Shown one piece after another: positions 1 to 5,036 of a stretch of 5,109 bases of DNA. The notes below the pieces were generated by a model, which did not search any database, was not told the DNA's origin, and was given only the letters and a program-made list of their open reading frames with translations. The DNA is from Chloroflexota bacterium (GTDB lineage Bacteria; Chloroflexota; Dehalococcoidia; Lucifugimonadales; Lucifugimonadaceae): assembly GCA_002725925.1 (NCBI GenBank), contig PBRL01000051.1, positions 829-5,937 on the forward strand. The letters run 5' to 3'. The position numbers were made by a program, and so were the translations under genes. How positions within the stretch are numbered: the stretch's first letter is position 1; every line of letters begins with the position of its first letter.

Positions 1-873
1 AAGAATTGCGATCTGTTTAGCCGCCAATTCTGAAAAAAATAAACGCCCCCGGTCCTTTGATTTTGCCTGACGATTGGCAATATCTCGCAATTCGTCTGAA
101 ACACAGACCCCCGGCACTCCCCATCTATTGAAAAATCGTCCTGCCGGAGCTGTGAGAATAAATACTGAACCGATCAGTGGAATATTTATCCCATTCGATT
201 CAACGTAATGGTGAAGTTCAGAAGCTTTGCGTGAGTCATAACCGATCTGTGTCACTGCAAACTTAGCCCCGGTACGAACTTTGAGCGCTAGCTTGAAGTA
301 TTGAGTCATCAACTCACCCTCAAGTTTTTTGAATGGGTTCACCACGCATCCTGGAAAGAATTTCGTCTTTTCCAAACGATGTTCAGAACTGGACGATCCG
401 AAGGTTTTACTAGACAGCCCATCATTCATCCGCGCGATCATCTCAATCAATGCGACCGAATCGATATCAAAAACCGGCTGTGCCTGACCTTCAAACCCAC
501 CTACAGGATAGTCACCTGAAAGGGCAAGAACATTTGAAAAGCCCTGACTATCCAATGCCCATAGTCTGCTTTCCACACTATTACGGTTGTAATCCTTGCA
601 CGATATGTTAATCATGACTTCGCGCCCCTGCGATAACAGTTCCTGACCAAGAACTTCTGGACGGATGTGTGGATTACCACCCGGGTTATCCGTGAGCGAC
701 ACGAAATCGACCCTGTCGAACTCTGCCAACGACTGAGCCGAATCCATCGTTTTTCTAGCATCAATGCCCATTAGGATCCCGCGTGAGGTCTCAATTTCGA
801 CAGTAGTCAAAAATCGGTTGCTGTTTTGCAGCATGGCAGAAAGGTGGTCAGATCCACTACCGGTCGATTCCAA
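1..873 (-). CDS. Methylenetetrahydrofolate reductase family protein, N-terminal part (runs off the window)
   Basis: Probable 5,10-methylenetetrahydrofolate reductase, a cytosolic flavoprotein that makes 5-methyl-THF for methionine synthesis or one-carbon flow. I translated 291 codons from the complement; the frame is open to the left edge, so the C-terminus is missing. Visible signatures are TVEIETSRG near residues 24-32 (the early beta-strand that carries the catalytic Glu in MetF), LALSGDYP at 116-123 (family LxLxGDxP), GCVVNPF at 175-181, and KVRTGAKFAVTQIGYD at 198-213 (family GAxFxxTQxxxD). The TQIGYD form and the following VPGVCVSDEL stretch (253-262) resemble MTHFR variants that carry an extra C-terminal domain, which would lie outside the window. 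Start choice: an in-frame TAA lies two codons upstream, and TTG at 871-873 has AGGG 7 nt before it. The first ATG (832-834) has no ribosome binding site. It is transcribed divergently from the ktrA-like gene. The family call is firm; the exact electron donor and subtype are not. Confidence 0.88.
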   Translation of the reverse strand, partial: MESTGSGSDHLSAMLQNSNRFLTTVEIETSRGILMGIDARKTMDSAQSLAEFDRVDFVSLTDNPGGNPHIRPEVLGQELLSQGREVMINISCKDYNRNSVESRLWALDSQGFSNVLALSGDYPVGGFEGQAQPVFDIDSVALIEMIARMNDGLSSKTFGSSSSEHRLEKTKFFPGCVVNPFKKLEGELMTQYFKLALKVRTGAKFAVTQIGYDSRKASELHHYVESNGINIPLIGSVFILTAPAGRFFNRWGVPGVCVSDELRDIANRQAKSKDRGRLFFSELAAKQIAIL

Positions 874-880
874 TTGTTAT

Positions 881-884
881 CCCT
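881..884 (-). promoter_or_regulatory. Ribosome binding site deciding a TTG start
   Basis: On the minus strand the sequence reads AGGG, then seven bases, then TTG. This supports the TTG at 871-873 as the start of the MTHFR-family gene over the later ATG at 832-834, which is preceded by a pyrimidine-rich stretch with no Shine-Dalgarno match. Confidence 0.6.
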
Positions 885-922
885 AATTTAAAAAAGATTC
901 GTGTAGACCAATCTAGTTAAAC

Positions 923-951
923 ACTATGTCGAAATCACATTTGGCATGCAA
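923..951 (-). promoter_or_regulatory. Weak candidate promoter for the MTHFR-family gene
   Basis: Reading the minus strand, TTGCAT (946-951) and CATAGT (923-928) are separated by 17 bases. They match the sigma-70 type consensus at three and four of six positions. Transcription would begin near 916, leaving a leader of roughly 40 bases. I see no riboswitch-like structure in that short leader. This is a pattern match only. Confidence 0.2.
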
Positions 952-1034
952 AGGCAGAATCTGAGATAGAAACAAGGTTTAGCCAGACATCATGCTGGTA
1001 GGTTTGCACAATCGATCCCTTAAATAACCGAATT

Positions 1035-1055
1035 AAAATAATAGCGCACTATTTT
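1035..1055. repeat. Short AT-rich inverted repeat
   Basis: AAAATA (1035-1040) and TATTTT (1050-1055) are exact inverted copies around a nine-base centre. An alternative pairing, AATAG/CTATT around CGCA (1040-1053), gives a five-base-pair hairpin. It is too weak for a confident terminator. Lying mid-way between two divergent genes it could be an operator, but chance occurrence in AT-rich DNA is quite possible. Confidence 0.3.
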
Positions 1056-1121
1056 GAATCGAATCGTTGTATGAGACCGCGAGTAGAATAGGCATGCCCC
1101 TCAGGAGGCTTTTAACGGATA

Positions 1122-1149
1122 TTGATTCCGTGTAACGTTTACGTGTAAT
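1122..1149 (+). promoter_or_regulatory. Candidate sigma-70 type promoter for the ktrA-pheA operon
   Basis: TTGATT (1122-1127) and TGTAAT (1144-1149) lie 16 bases apart, matching four and five of six consensus bases. Transcription would begin about 1156, some 30 bases before the ATG at 1187. An inverted repeat ACGGA-N7-TCCGT (1115-1131) overlaps the -35 element. A direct repeat CGTGTAA (1129-1135, 1142-1148) overlaps the spacer and -10, so a bound regulator would compete with polymerase. The promoter is a prediction by eye. Confidence 0.35.
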
Positions 1150-1186
1150 CGAACTGCGATAGACAAAACATGATCCTCGGTGCCGT

Positions 1187-1849
1187 ATGAAAACAAAGCA
1201 ACAAGTCGTAGTGGTTGGTTTAGGCCGATTCGGCGGTAACGTCGCACGAACCTTATACCAACTGGGGCACGATGTACTTGCAATTGACATCAATGAAGAA
1301 AGAGTACAAACCTTAATGGGTGAGGTAACTTACCCGGTTGCTGGTGATGCAACTCAAGAAGGGGTACTCCGTGAACTCGGCGTACATAATTTCGACATCG
1401 GGATTGTAGGCATAGGTGCGAATATAGAGGCCAGTATCATGGTCAGTGTTTTACTCCAAACCATGAACTTGCCCTACATAGTGGCCCGTGCCCATAGTAC
1501 CCTTCACGGCAATACACTAGGTCGATTGGGCTGCCACCGGGTGATCCACGCAGAAGAAGAAATGGGTAATAGACTGGCTCACAGTCTCTTTAACCCCGAT
1601 GTGGAAGAATACATGGAATTAGCTGATGCCTTCGGGGTCAGTAGGATCCAGGTTCCAGATCGTTTCTGGAACATGACGCTCGATGAAGCTGGATTTACCA
1701 GCGCCAGAGATAAGTATGGAATCGCCACTGTTGCATTAAAGCGAGGAGAGGAAATCATACTTAGCCCAGATTCAGAAGAAAAATTGCGTGACGGCGATGT
1801 ACTCGTGGTCGCGGGGCGCGATGAATACATTAACCAAATAACAAATTAA
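1187..1849 (+). CDS. ktrA: KtrA/TrkA-family potassium uptake regulatory protein (RCK_N + RCK_C)
   Basis: Cytosolic gating subunit of a Ktr/Trk-type potassium transporter; family members form an octameric ring on the membrane pore and respond to ATP versus ADP. The 220-residue protein is the usual KtrA length. Residues about 5-135 form the Rossmann RCK_N domain: GLGRFG at 11-16, Asp34 ending the second strand (AIDINEE), GDAT at 53-56, and IGANIEAS at 76-83. R14 sits where the Arg of Bacillus subtilis KtrA (GLGRFGG) contacts the ATP gamma-phosphate. E123 in HAEEEMG lines up with the Glu implicated there in divalent-cation binding; both comparisons are from memory. Residues about 140-220 are the RCK_C (TrkA-C) domain, with KYGIATVALKRG and LRDGDVLVVAG. 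ATG 1187 is the first start after an in-frame TAG at 1160-1162; no clear Shine-Dalgarno precedes it. No ktrB pore gene is next to it. The family is certain; the partner pore is unknown. Confidence 0.92.
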   Translation: MKTKQQVVVVGLGRFGGNVARTLYQLGHDVLAIDINEERVQTLMGEVTYPVAGDATQEGVLRELGVHNFDIGIVGIGANIEASIMVSVLLQTMNLPYIVARAHSTLHGNTLGRLGCHRVIHAEEEMGNRLAHSLFNPDVEEYMELADAFGVSRIQVPDRFWNMTLDEAGFTSARDKYGIATVALKRGEEIILSPDSEEKLRDGDVLVVAGRDEYINQITN

Positions 1850-1875
1850 TTACTAGCGCTGAAACCTAATTAACG

Positions 1876-2355
1876 GTGCACCAACACACAATGCCTTTCA
1901 ATCGCGTAATTGCTGTCGTAACTGACGATCCATCCGATATACATATAGTCGCACGAGCGGCAGATATCGTCAGAGACGATCGTGGACACCTTTACATCAT
2001 CTATGTAATTAAGGTTAAACGATCGCTACCACTGGACGCAGAGATCAAAGAACAATTAGCACAGGGTGAACAGGTACTCAACCGATCAGAAAGACTTGCG
2101 CGCCTTCCCCGCAACGATATCAACTGCCAACTTCTCCAAGCAAGAGAAATAGGTCCTGCTGTCGTTCACGAGGCAGTTGTACGTGATGTCGATGCAATTG
2201 TTATCGGAACGTCATATCCAACTAATTATGGAACTTTTTCACTCGGAAGCGATATTCCGTACGTACTTGAACACGCACCATGTGATGTGATTCTATGGCG
2301 AGAACACTCGGAAGCAAGTCGACCAACTGCACAGACATCAACAAATGGAATTTAA
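1876..2355 (+). CDS. UspA-like universal stress protein with altered ATP-binding motif
   Basis: A single-domain universal stress protein of 159 residues, cytosolic, about the usual length. The opening strand NRVIAVVTDDPSD (9-21), the mid helix EIGPAVVHEAV (91-101), DAIVIGTS (106-113) and the closing LGSDIPYVLEHAPCDVILW (123-141) follow the Usp fold; YVLEHAPCDV matches the family's RHAPCPV ending. In ATP-binding Usps the loop reads G-X2-G-X9-G-S/T. Here it is G111-X2-Y114-X9-G124-S125, so the second Gly is Tyr, and the usual N-terminal Asp-Gly is DDPSD. ATP binding may therefore be weakened or changed. Start: GTG 1876 is the longest frame, but ATG 1891 would give the more typical beginning MPFNRVIAV; neither has a good ribosome binding site. 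Lying between RCK genes suggests a role in ion transport control, which is inference. Confidence 0.82.
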   Translation: MHQHTMPFNRVIAVVTDDPSDIHIVARAADIVRDDRGHLYIIYVIKVKRSLPLDAEIKEQLAQGEQVLNRSERLARLPRNDINCQLLQAREIGPAVVHEAVVRDVDAIVIGTSYPTNYGTFSLGSDIPYVLEHAPCDVILWREHSEASRPTAQTSTNGI

Positions 2356-2361
2356 TCCTGA

Positions 2362-2778
2362 ATGAACGTAATAATTGTCGGAGCTGGAAATCTCGGCTCT
2401 TCTCTGGCACAAGCAATAAGTGACCTAGGGCACAAAGTAACCATCATCGAGAAAAACTTTGAGGCTGCATCTTCATTACCGCGTGGGCTGGTGAACTCTG
2501 GCGTTCTAAAAGTGATTCACAGCGACGGATCCACTGCATCCGCGATGATCGAAGCGGGTATCACCAATACAGAAGTATTTATTGCAGCCACCGGTAAAGA
2601 TTCACTTAATGGACTCACCGCCCAAAAGGCAAAAACTATATTCGGAGTTGAACAGGTAATGACGATCGTGAAAGATCCGGATGCAAAAAATCTTTACGAT
2701 TCACTTGGCATTACCACTATCAATAAAGCAGCTTTAGCAAGTAACCAGCTTGCAGAGTTTTTAACACAAGAAAGTTAG
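2362..2778 (+). CDS. Stand-alone RCK_N (TrkA-N) NAD/nucleotide-binding protein
   Basis: A 138-residue protein consisting of one Rossmann RCK_N domain and no RCK_C domain. GAGNLG at 7-12 is the dinucleotide loop, and E30 ends the second strand (IIEKN), as in NAD(H)- or adenine-nucleotide-binding RCKs. SDGST (53-57), AATGKDSLN and the VKDP segment follow the TrkA pattern. The protein ends soon after the domain's last helix with no remnant of RCK_C, so it appears naturally short rather than frameshifted. Six bases separate it from the usp stop; it lacks a clear Shine-Dalgarno, so coupling to the upstream gene is likely. Its layout parallels the next gene, suggesting duplication and C-terminal loss. 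It may pair with the trkA-like product to mimic the tandem-domain TrkA of enterobacteria; that is inference. Confidence 0.85.
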   Translation: MNVIIVGAGNLGSSLAQAISDLGHKVTIIEKNFEAASSLPRGLVNSGVLKVIHSDGSTASAMIEAGITNTEVFIAATGKDSLNGLTAQKAKTIFGVEQVMTIVKDPDAKNLYDSLGITTINKAALASNQLAEFLTQES

Positions 2779-2785
2779 TGAGCAG

Positions 2786-3451
2786 TTGTATCTCGTAATC
2801 GTCGGAGGGGGGAAAGTGGGAGAACCCCTTGCATCGTCTCTCATCAACGCAGGCCATGAAGTTTTCATACTCGACCATAATCAACAAACGGTAACCACTC
2901 TACAACGAGAACTAGGCATGGTAGCGTCCGTCGGTGAAGCTGCTTCCGTTCGTGATCTTAATGATGCTGGAGCTTCGCGTGCAGAAGTGATAATAGCCAC
3001 AACTGGTTCGGATGAAGATAACCTTGCCGCCTGCCAGCTAGCACGAAACCATTTCGATATACCACGTACTATCGCTGTAGTACATTCACCAGAAAACGCC
3101 GAACTTTTTGAACGTGCGGGAGTCGATATGGTAATAAGCGTCACAAGCCTAGTGCTCGCCAATCTAGCAACTGCGATCCCATCCCACCCCCTTATCAGAC
3201 TGATGCCGGTCGCAGATCACTCACAAGAACTTGTCGCTATAAAACTTCCGGCTGGTGGTTTACTTATCGGGCGTAAGCTCTCAGAAATCACATTGCCTTA
3301 CGGCACGAACATAATCTTAATAATGACGTCAGAAGGTAGATCAAAAAAACCGAATCCAGACGTTCGTATTGAAGCAGAAGATGAAGTAATTGCTCTCTCT
3401 CCAACGAACTCCACAGCAGAGTTATGGACACTCCTAACGGAATTGAGGTGA
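2786..3451 (+). CDS. trkA: TrkA-family potassium uptake regulator (RCK_N + RCK_C)
   Basis: A cytosolic regulatory subunit of Trk/Ktr potassium transport, 221 residues, one full RCK unit (enterobacterial TrkA is about twice as long with two units). RCK_N covers about 1-135: GGGKVG at 7-12, D30 ending strand two (ILDHN), TGSDEDNLAACQLA at 73-86, and VDMVISVTSL at 113-122. RCK_C covers about 145-221: ELVAIKLPAGGLLIGRKL and AEDEVIALS are typical. The usual GD(A/G)(T/S) loop reads GEAAS (50-54), a small deviation. Start: TTG at 2786-2788 gives MYLVIVGGGKVG, exactly the expected family beginning, seven bases after the previous stop; there is no ATG to choose instead. The stop TGA (3449-3451) overlaps the pheA ribosome binding site. 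The symbol is by family; the pore partner is not in the window. Confidence 0.9.
   Translation: MYLVIVGGGKVGEPLASSLINAGHEVFILDHNQQTVTTLQRELGMVASVGEAASVRDLNDAGASRAEVIIATTGSDEDNLAACQLARNHFDIPRTIAVVHSPENAELFERAGVDMVISVTSLVLANLATAIPSHPLIRLMPVADHSQELVAIKLPAGGLLIGRKLSEITLPYGTNIILIMTSEGRSKKPNPDVRIEAEDEVIALSPTNSTAELWTLLTELR
3445..3450 (+). promoter_or_regulatory. Ribosome binding site of pheA inside the end of trkA
   Basis: GAGGTG lies just before ATG 3454 and overlaps the trkA stop codon TGA at 3449-3451. It favours ATG 3454 over the earlier in-frame ATG at 3424 and suggests translational coupling between the two genes. Plain spacing from GAGG to ATG is five bases. Confidence 0.65.
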
Positions 3452-3453
3452 AC

Positions 3454-4320
3454 ATGTCTAAAACAGTCGCTTTCCTCGGTCCTGAAGGGACATACACCGA
3501 TGAAGCATGCTATGTGTACGCCCCGGATGAAAATCGCGTCCCTTTTGCATCACTTGGTCTTGTCACAGGCGCTCTAGAAGAAGGAAAAGTTCACGAAGCT
3601 GTAGTCCCCATTGAAAACTCACTTGGTGGTACTGTAATTGAAGTTGTTGATTACCTCATTACTTCAACGAAAGCCCGAATAAAAGATGAAATCCTCCTTC
3701 CAATAGATCACTGCCTGATCACCCGTCCCAACGTACAGTTGAGTGACATACGAGTGGTCATGTCAAAACAAGAAGCACTTACACAATGTCGCCAATTCCT
3801 ATCCGAAAAACTACGTTATTCAGAGCAAATAGCAACAACAAGCACCGCGTTAGCAGTAACCAATCTCAAAGAAGGAGATGATAGAACAGCTGCAATCGGA
3901 CCGAGAAGGTCTGCCGAACTTGCGGGGCTACCTATATTGGCCAACGGGATACAAGACCGTGAAAACAATGTAACGAGGTTCGCAGTTCTCACCTCTGGTG
4001 GAAACCCTGACAAGGCAAGCAATAAAACATCAATCGCATTTGATTTTGACAGTCCAGATGCACCTGGATTAGTTTACGGAGCATTAAGGCCATTCGCAGA
4101 TCGCGGTATCAACCTTCTGAAAATAGAATCACGTCCCACTGGCAAAGGAATGGGAAGTTACATATTTTTACTCGACTTTGAAGGGCATATAGACACTCTG
4201 AACGTTCAGGAAGCAATTTCTGAATTGAAGAATCACACAGCGACGTTCAAAGTATTGGGAACTTATCCAAGAGCTAAAGATTTATCTGTAAGATCAGCTC
4301 CCTTTAACCAGAGGAATTAA
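3454..4320 (+). CDS. pheA: Prephenate dehydratase with C-terminal ACT domain
   Basis: Converts prephenate to phenylpyruvate, water and CO2 in cytosolic phenylalanine synthesis. It is a monofunctional 288-residue enzyme, typical length, with no chorismate mutase part. Catalytic domain about 1-180: FLGPEGTYTDEA (7-18), VPIENSLGGTV (51-61), AIGPRRSAELAGL (147-159) and NNVTRFAVL (171-179), where T174-R175-F176 is the TRF catalytic motif. ACT regulatory domain about 190-273: PGLVYGALRPFADRGINL and the Phe-binding ESRP at 225-228, ending with KVLGTYPR. Two deviations: the usual SHPQAL reads SKQEAL at 104-109, and the ACT GAL(V/Y) loop reads GLVY at 205-208. Start 3454 gives MSKTVAFLGPEG, the family's normal beginning, behind GAGGTG; starting at 3424 would add ten residues that overlap trkA. 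It is the last gene of the probable operon and is convergent with the YtxH-like gene. Confidence 0.95.
   Translation: MSKTVAFLGPEGTYTDEACYVYAPDENRVPFASLGLVTGALEEGKVHEAVVPIENSLGGTVIEVVDYLITSTKARIKDEILLPIDHCLITRPNVQLSDIRVVMSKQEALTQCRQFLSEKLRYSEQIATTSTALAVTNLKEGDDRTAAIGPRRSAELAGLPILANGIQDRENNVTRFAVLTSGGNPDKASNKTSIAFDFDSPDAPGLVYGALRPFADRGINLLKIESRPTGKGMGSYIFLLDFEGHIDTLNVQEAISELKNHTATFKVLGTYPRAKDLSVRSAPFNQRN
4317..4320. other. Shared stop tetranucleotide TTAA of convergent genes
   Basis: The plus-strand pheA stop TAA (4318-4320) and the minus-strand YtxH-like stop TAA (complement of 4317-4319) lie within one palindromic TTAA. The two genes therefore meet tail to tail with a four-base overlap and no spacer for a terminator. 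Confidence 0.9.
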
Positions 4321-4601
4321 AGGTCTTGGTCATCTAAATCAAGGTCTTTGAAACCTCCGGCATCACGTAGTTGTGAGGCCGCGTACCTGCCCTCATTAGC
4401 TGCGGTTGCCATCCGCTCTCGAGCCGCCGAAGTTAATTCATCAGCTTTGTCGCGCCATTCACGGCTCTGATCCAATATAAAAGCTCGAGTTTCTTCTCCT
4501 GATTTTGGAGCAAAAACCATTCCAGCTACGAACCCCCCAACAGCACCCATTAATAATCCAAGCAGGAATCCACCGCCGCCGCTACTCTCGTTTTCAGCCA
4601 T
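4317..4601 (-). CDS. YtxH-like small membrane protein
   Basis: A 94-residue protein of the YtxH/gas-vesicle-protein-like family, whose molecular role is not established. After a short polar N-terminus with four glycines (8-11), residues about 12-31 form one hydrophobic, glycine-rich segment with GxxxG spacing (G15-G19, G23-G27). It ends in FAPKSGEETR (30-39), the family signature. Residues about 40-75 are charged and Ala-rich, probably helical or coiled coil, and the tail is acidic (DLDLDDQDL). The topology is likely a single-pass inner membrane protein. ATG at 4599-4601 has AGGGG six bases upstream (4608-4612 complement). The stop overlaps the pheA stop on the other strand. It lies 48 bases downstream of another small membrane protein gene, with which it probably forms an operon. 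Confidence 0.8.
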   Translation of the reverse strand: MAENESSGGGGFLLGLLMGAVGGFVAGMVFAPKSGEETRAFILDQSREWRDKADELTSAARERMATAANEGRYAASQLRDAGGFKDLDLDDQDL

Positions 4602-4607
4602 TACATA

Positions 4608-4612
4608 CCCCT
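4608..4612 (-). promoter_or_regulatory. Ribosome binding site of the YtxH-like gene
   Basis: AGGGG on the minus strand stands six bases before the ATG at 4599-4601, near-ideal spacing. It indicates independent translation initiation after the 48-base gap from the upstream minus-strand gene. Confidence 0.6.
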
Positions 4613-4649
4613 AGCTCACAACTTTCAAAATCGTTGTTACCGTCAAAAT

Positions 4650-4967
4650 CTACTTGGCCTTAGAGTCATCATCGCCCTTACCAAACATCCGTTCTAGGCC
4701 CTGAACCATCCTCAATAATCCAATCGCTCCTGCTATCGGTCGAAGGGTTAAAGCAGCATCTGTAACCGCCTTGCGAGCAATCGTCAAACGATCAAAGGTG
4801 GATTCAAGATTACCAGCAACGTTTTCCATACGATCCATGAAACGGCTAGCACGCTTGTATAAGCGAATCGCGAGCACTGAACCCAATACCAGTAGAACAA
4901 AAGCAAAAAGCAAAAACCCTATGACGACAATATCTTTGATCTGGGTTAATGTTTCAGCGAATGTCAT
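4650..4967 (-). CDS. Small single-pass membrane protein, unknown function
   Basis: I do not recognise a precise family. The 105-residue product has a short N-terminus (TFAETLTQIKD), one strongly hydrophobic segment at about 13-34 (IVVIGFLLFAF onward), then basic residues (RLYKRASR, 35-42). A predicted amphipathic helix follows at about 42-80 (MDRMENVAGNLESTFDRL), then a less charged stretch and a charged C-terminus (GKGDDDSKAK). The positive residues just after the segment suggest the C-terminal part is cytoplasmic. The architecture resembles DUF948-like envelope proteins that often sit beside YtxH genes, but that is a loose likeness. ATG 4965-4967 follows an in-frame TGA with no other start between; no good ribosome binding site is visible. 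It probably starts a two-gene operon with the YtxH-like gene. Confidence 0.68.
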   Translation of the reverse strand: MTFAETLTQIKDIVVIGFLLFAFVLLVLGSVLAIRLYKRASRFMDRMENVAGNLESTFDRLTIARKAVTDAALTLRPIAGAIGLLRMVQGLERMFGKGDDDSKAK

Positions 4968-5006
4968 CGAAAATAAGGTTTCGGAAAGATTTCAGGAATT
5001 TCCAGG

Positions 5007-5036
5007 TTGATAAGGTTTACTACTTCATCGTAACAA
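5007..5036 (-). promoter_or_regulatory. Candidate promoter for the two small membrane protein genes
   Basis: On the minus strand TTGTTA (5031-5036) and TATCAA (5007-5012) are 18 bases apart, each matching four of six sigma-70 type consensus bases. Transcription would start near 5000, about 33 bases before the ATG. The region upstream to the window edge is AT-rich and holds a direct repeat of GTTAAT (5076-5081 and 5088-5093, plus-strand reading). Weak evidence. Confidence 0.25.

Larger units (their letters stand above)
874..1186. other. Divergent intergenic region, 313 bases, no gene
   Basis: This gap separates the divergent MTHFR-family and ktrA-like genes and must hold both promoters. No convincing coding frame is present; open frames here have no family resemblance. 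It contains an AT-rich inverted repeat at 1035-1055, an orphan AGGAGG at 1103-1108, a small inverted repeat at 1115-1131, and a seven-base direct repeat (CGTGTAA at 1129-1135 and 1142-1148) beside the candidate plus-strand promoter. No tRNA or known riboswitch is recognisable by eye. Confidence 0.7.
1187..4320 (+). other. Probable five-gene operon: ktrA-like, usp, RCK_N, trkA-like, pheA
   Basis: Five co-directional genes follow one another with gaps of 26, 6, 7 and 2 bases and no terminator-like hairpin between them. The last start overlaps the ribosome binding site with the preceding stop codon. The first four are soluble nucleotide-binding-type proteins linked to potassium transport control; the last is a phenylalanine biosynthesis enzyme. 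Co-transcription is inferred from spacing. Confidence 0.75.

Noticed and set aside
301..519. 72-residue plus-strand open frame
   Set aside because: It lies antisense within the MTHFR-family gene, whose motifs are clear; no ribosome binding site or family resemblance.
989..1004. CCAG...CTGG inverted repeat as a terminator or operator
   Set aside because: Only four base pairs form and no T-run follows.
1122..1148. Eight-codon open frame from TTG after AGGAGG as a possible leader peptide
   Set aside because: Spacing from AGGAGG to TTG is 13 bases, too long, and the peptide shows no residue bias or attenuator hairpin; it also overlaps the candidate promoter.
1033..1293. Minus-strand open frames over the ktrA-like start and upstream region
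   Set aside because: They overlap the real start of the ktrA-like gene in antisense and have low-complexity, family-less translations.
3424..3453. Earlier ATG for pheA adding ten residues
   Set aside because: It lies inside the trkA-like gene without a ribosome binding site, whereas ATG 3454 has GAGGTG and gives the normal family N-terminus.
4617..4640. ACAAC/GTTGT inverted repeat between the two small minus-strand genes
   Set aside because: Five base pairs around a ten-base loop and no U-tract; too weak for a terminator.
4771..5010. 79-residue plus-strand open frame
   Set aside because: Antisense shadow of the 105-residue membrane protein, rich in Arg/Lys/Ser with no family features.
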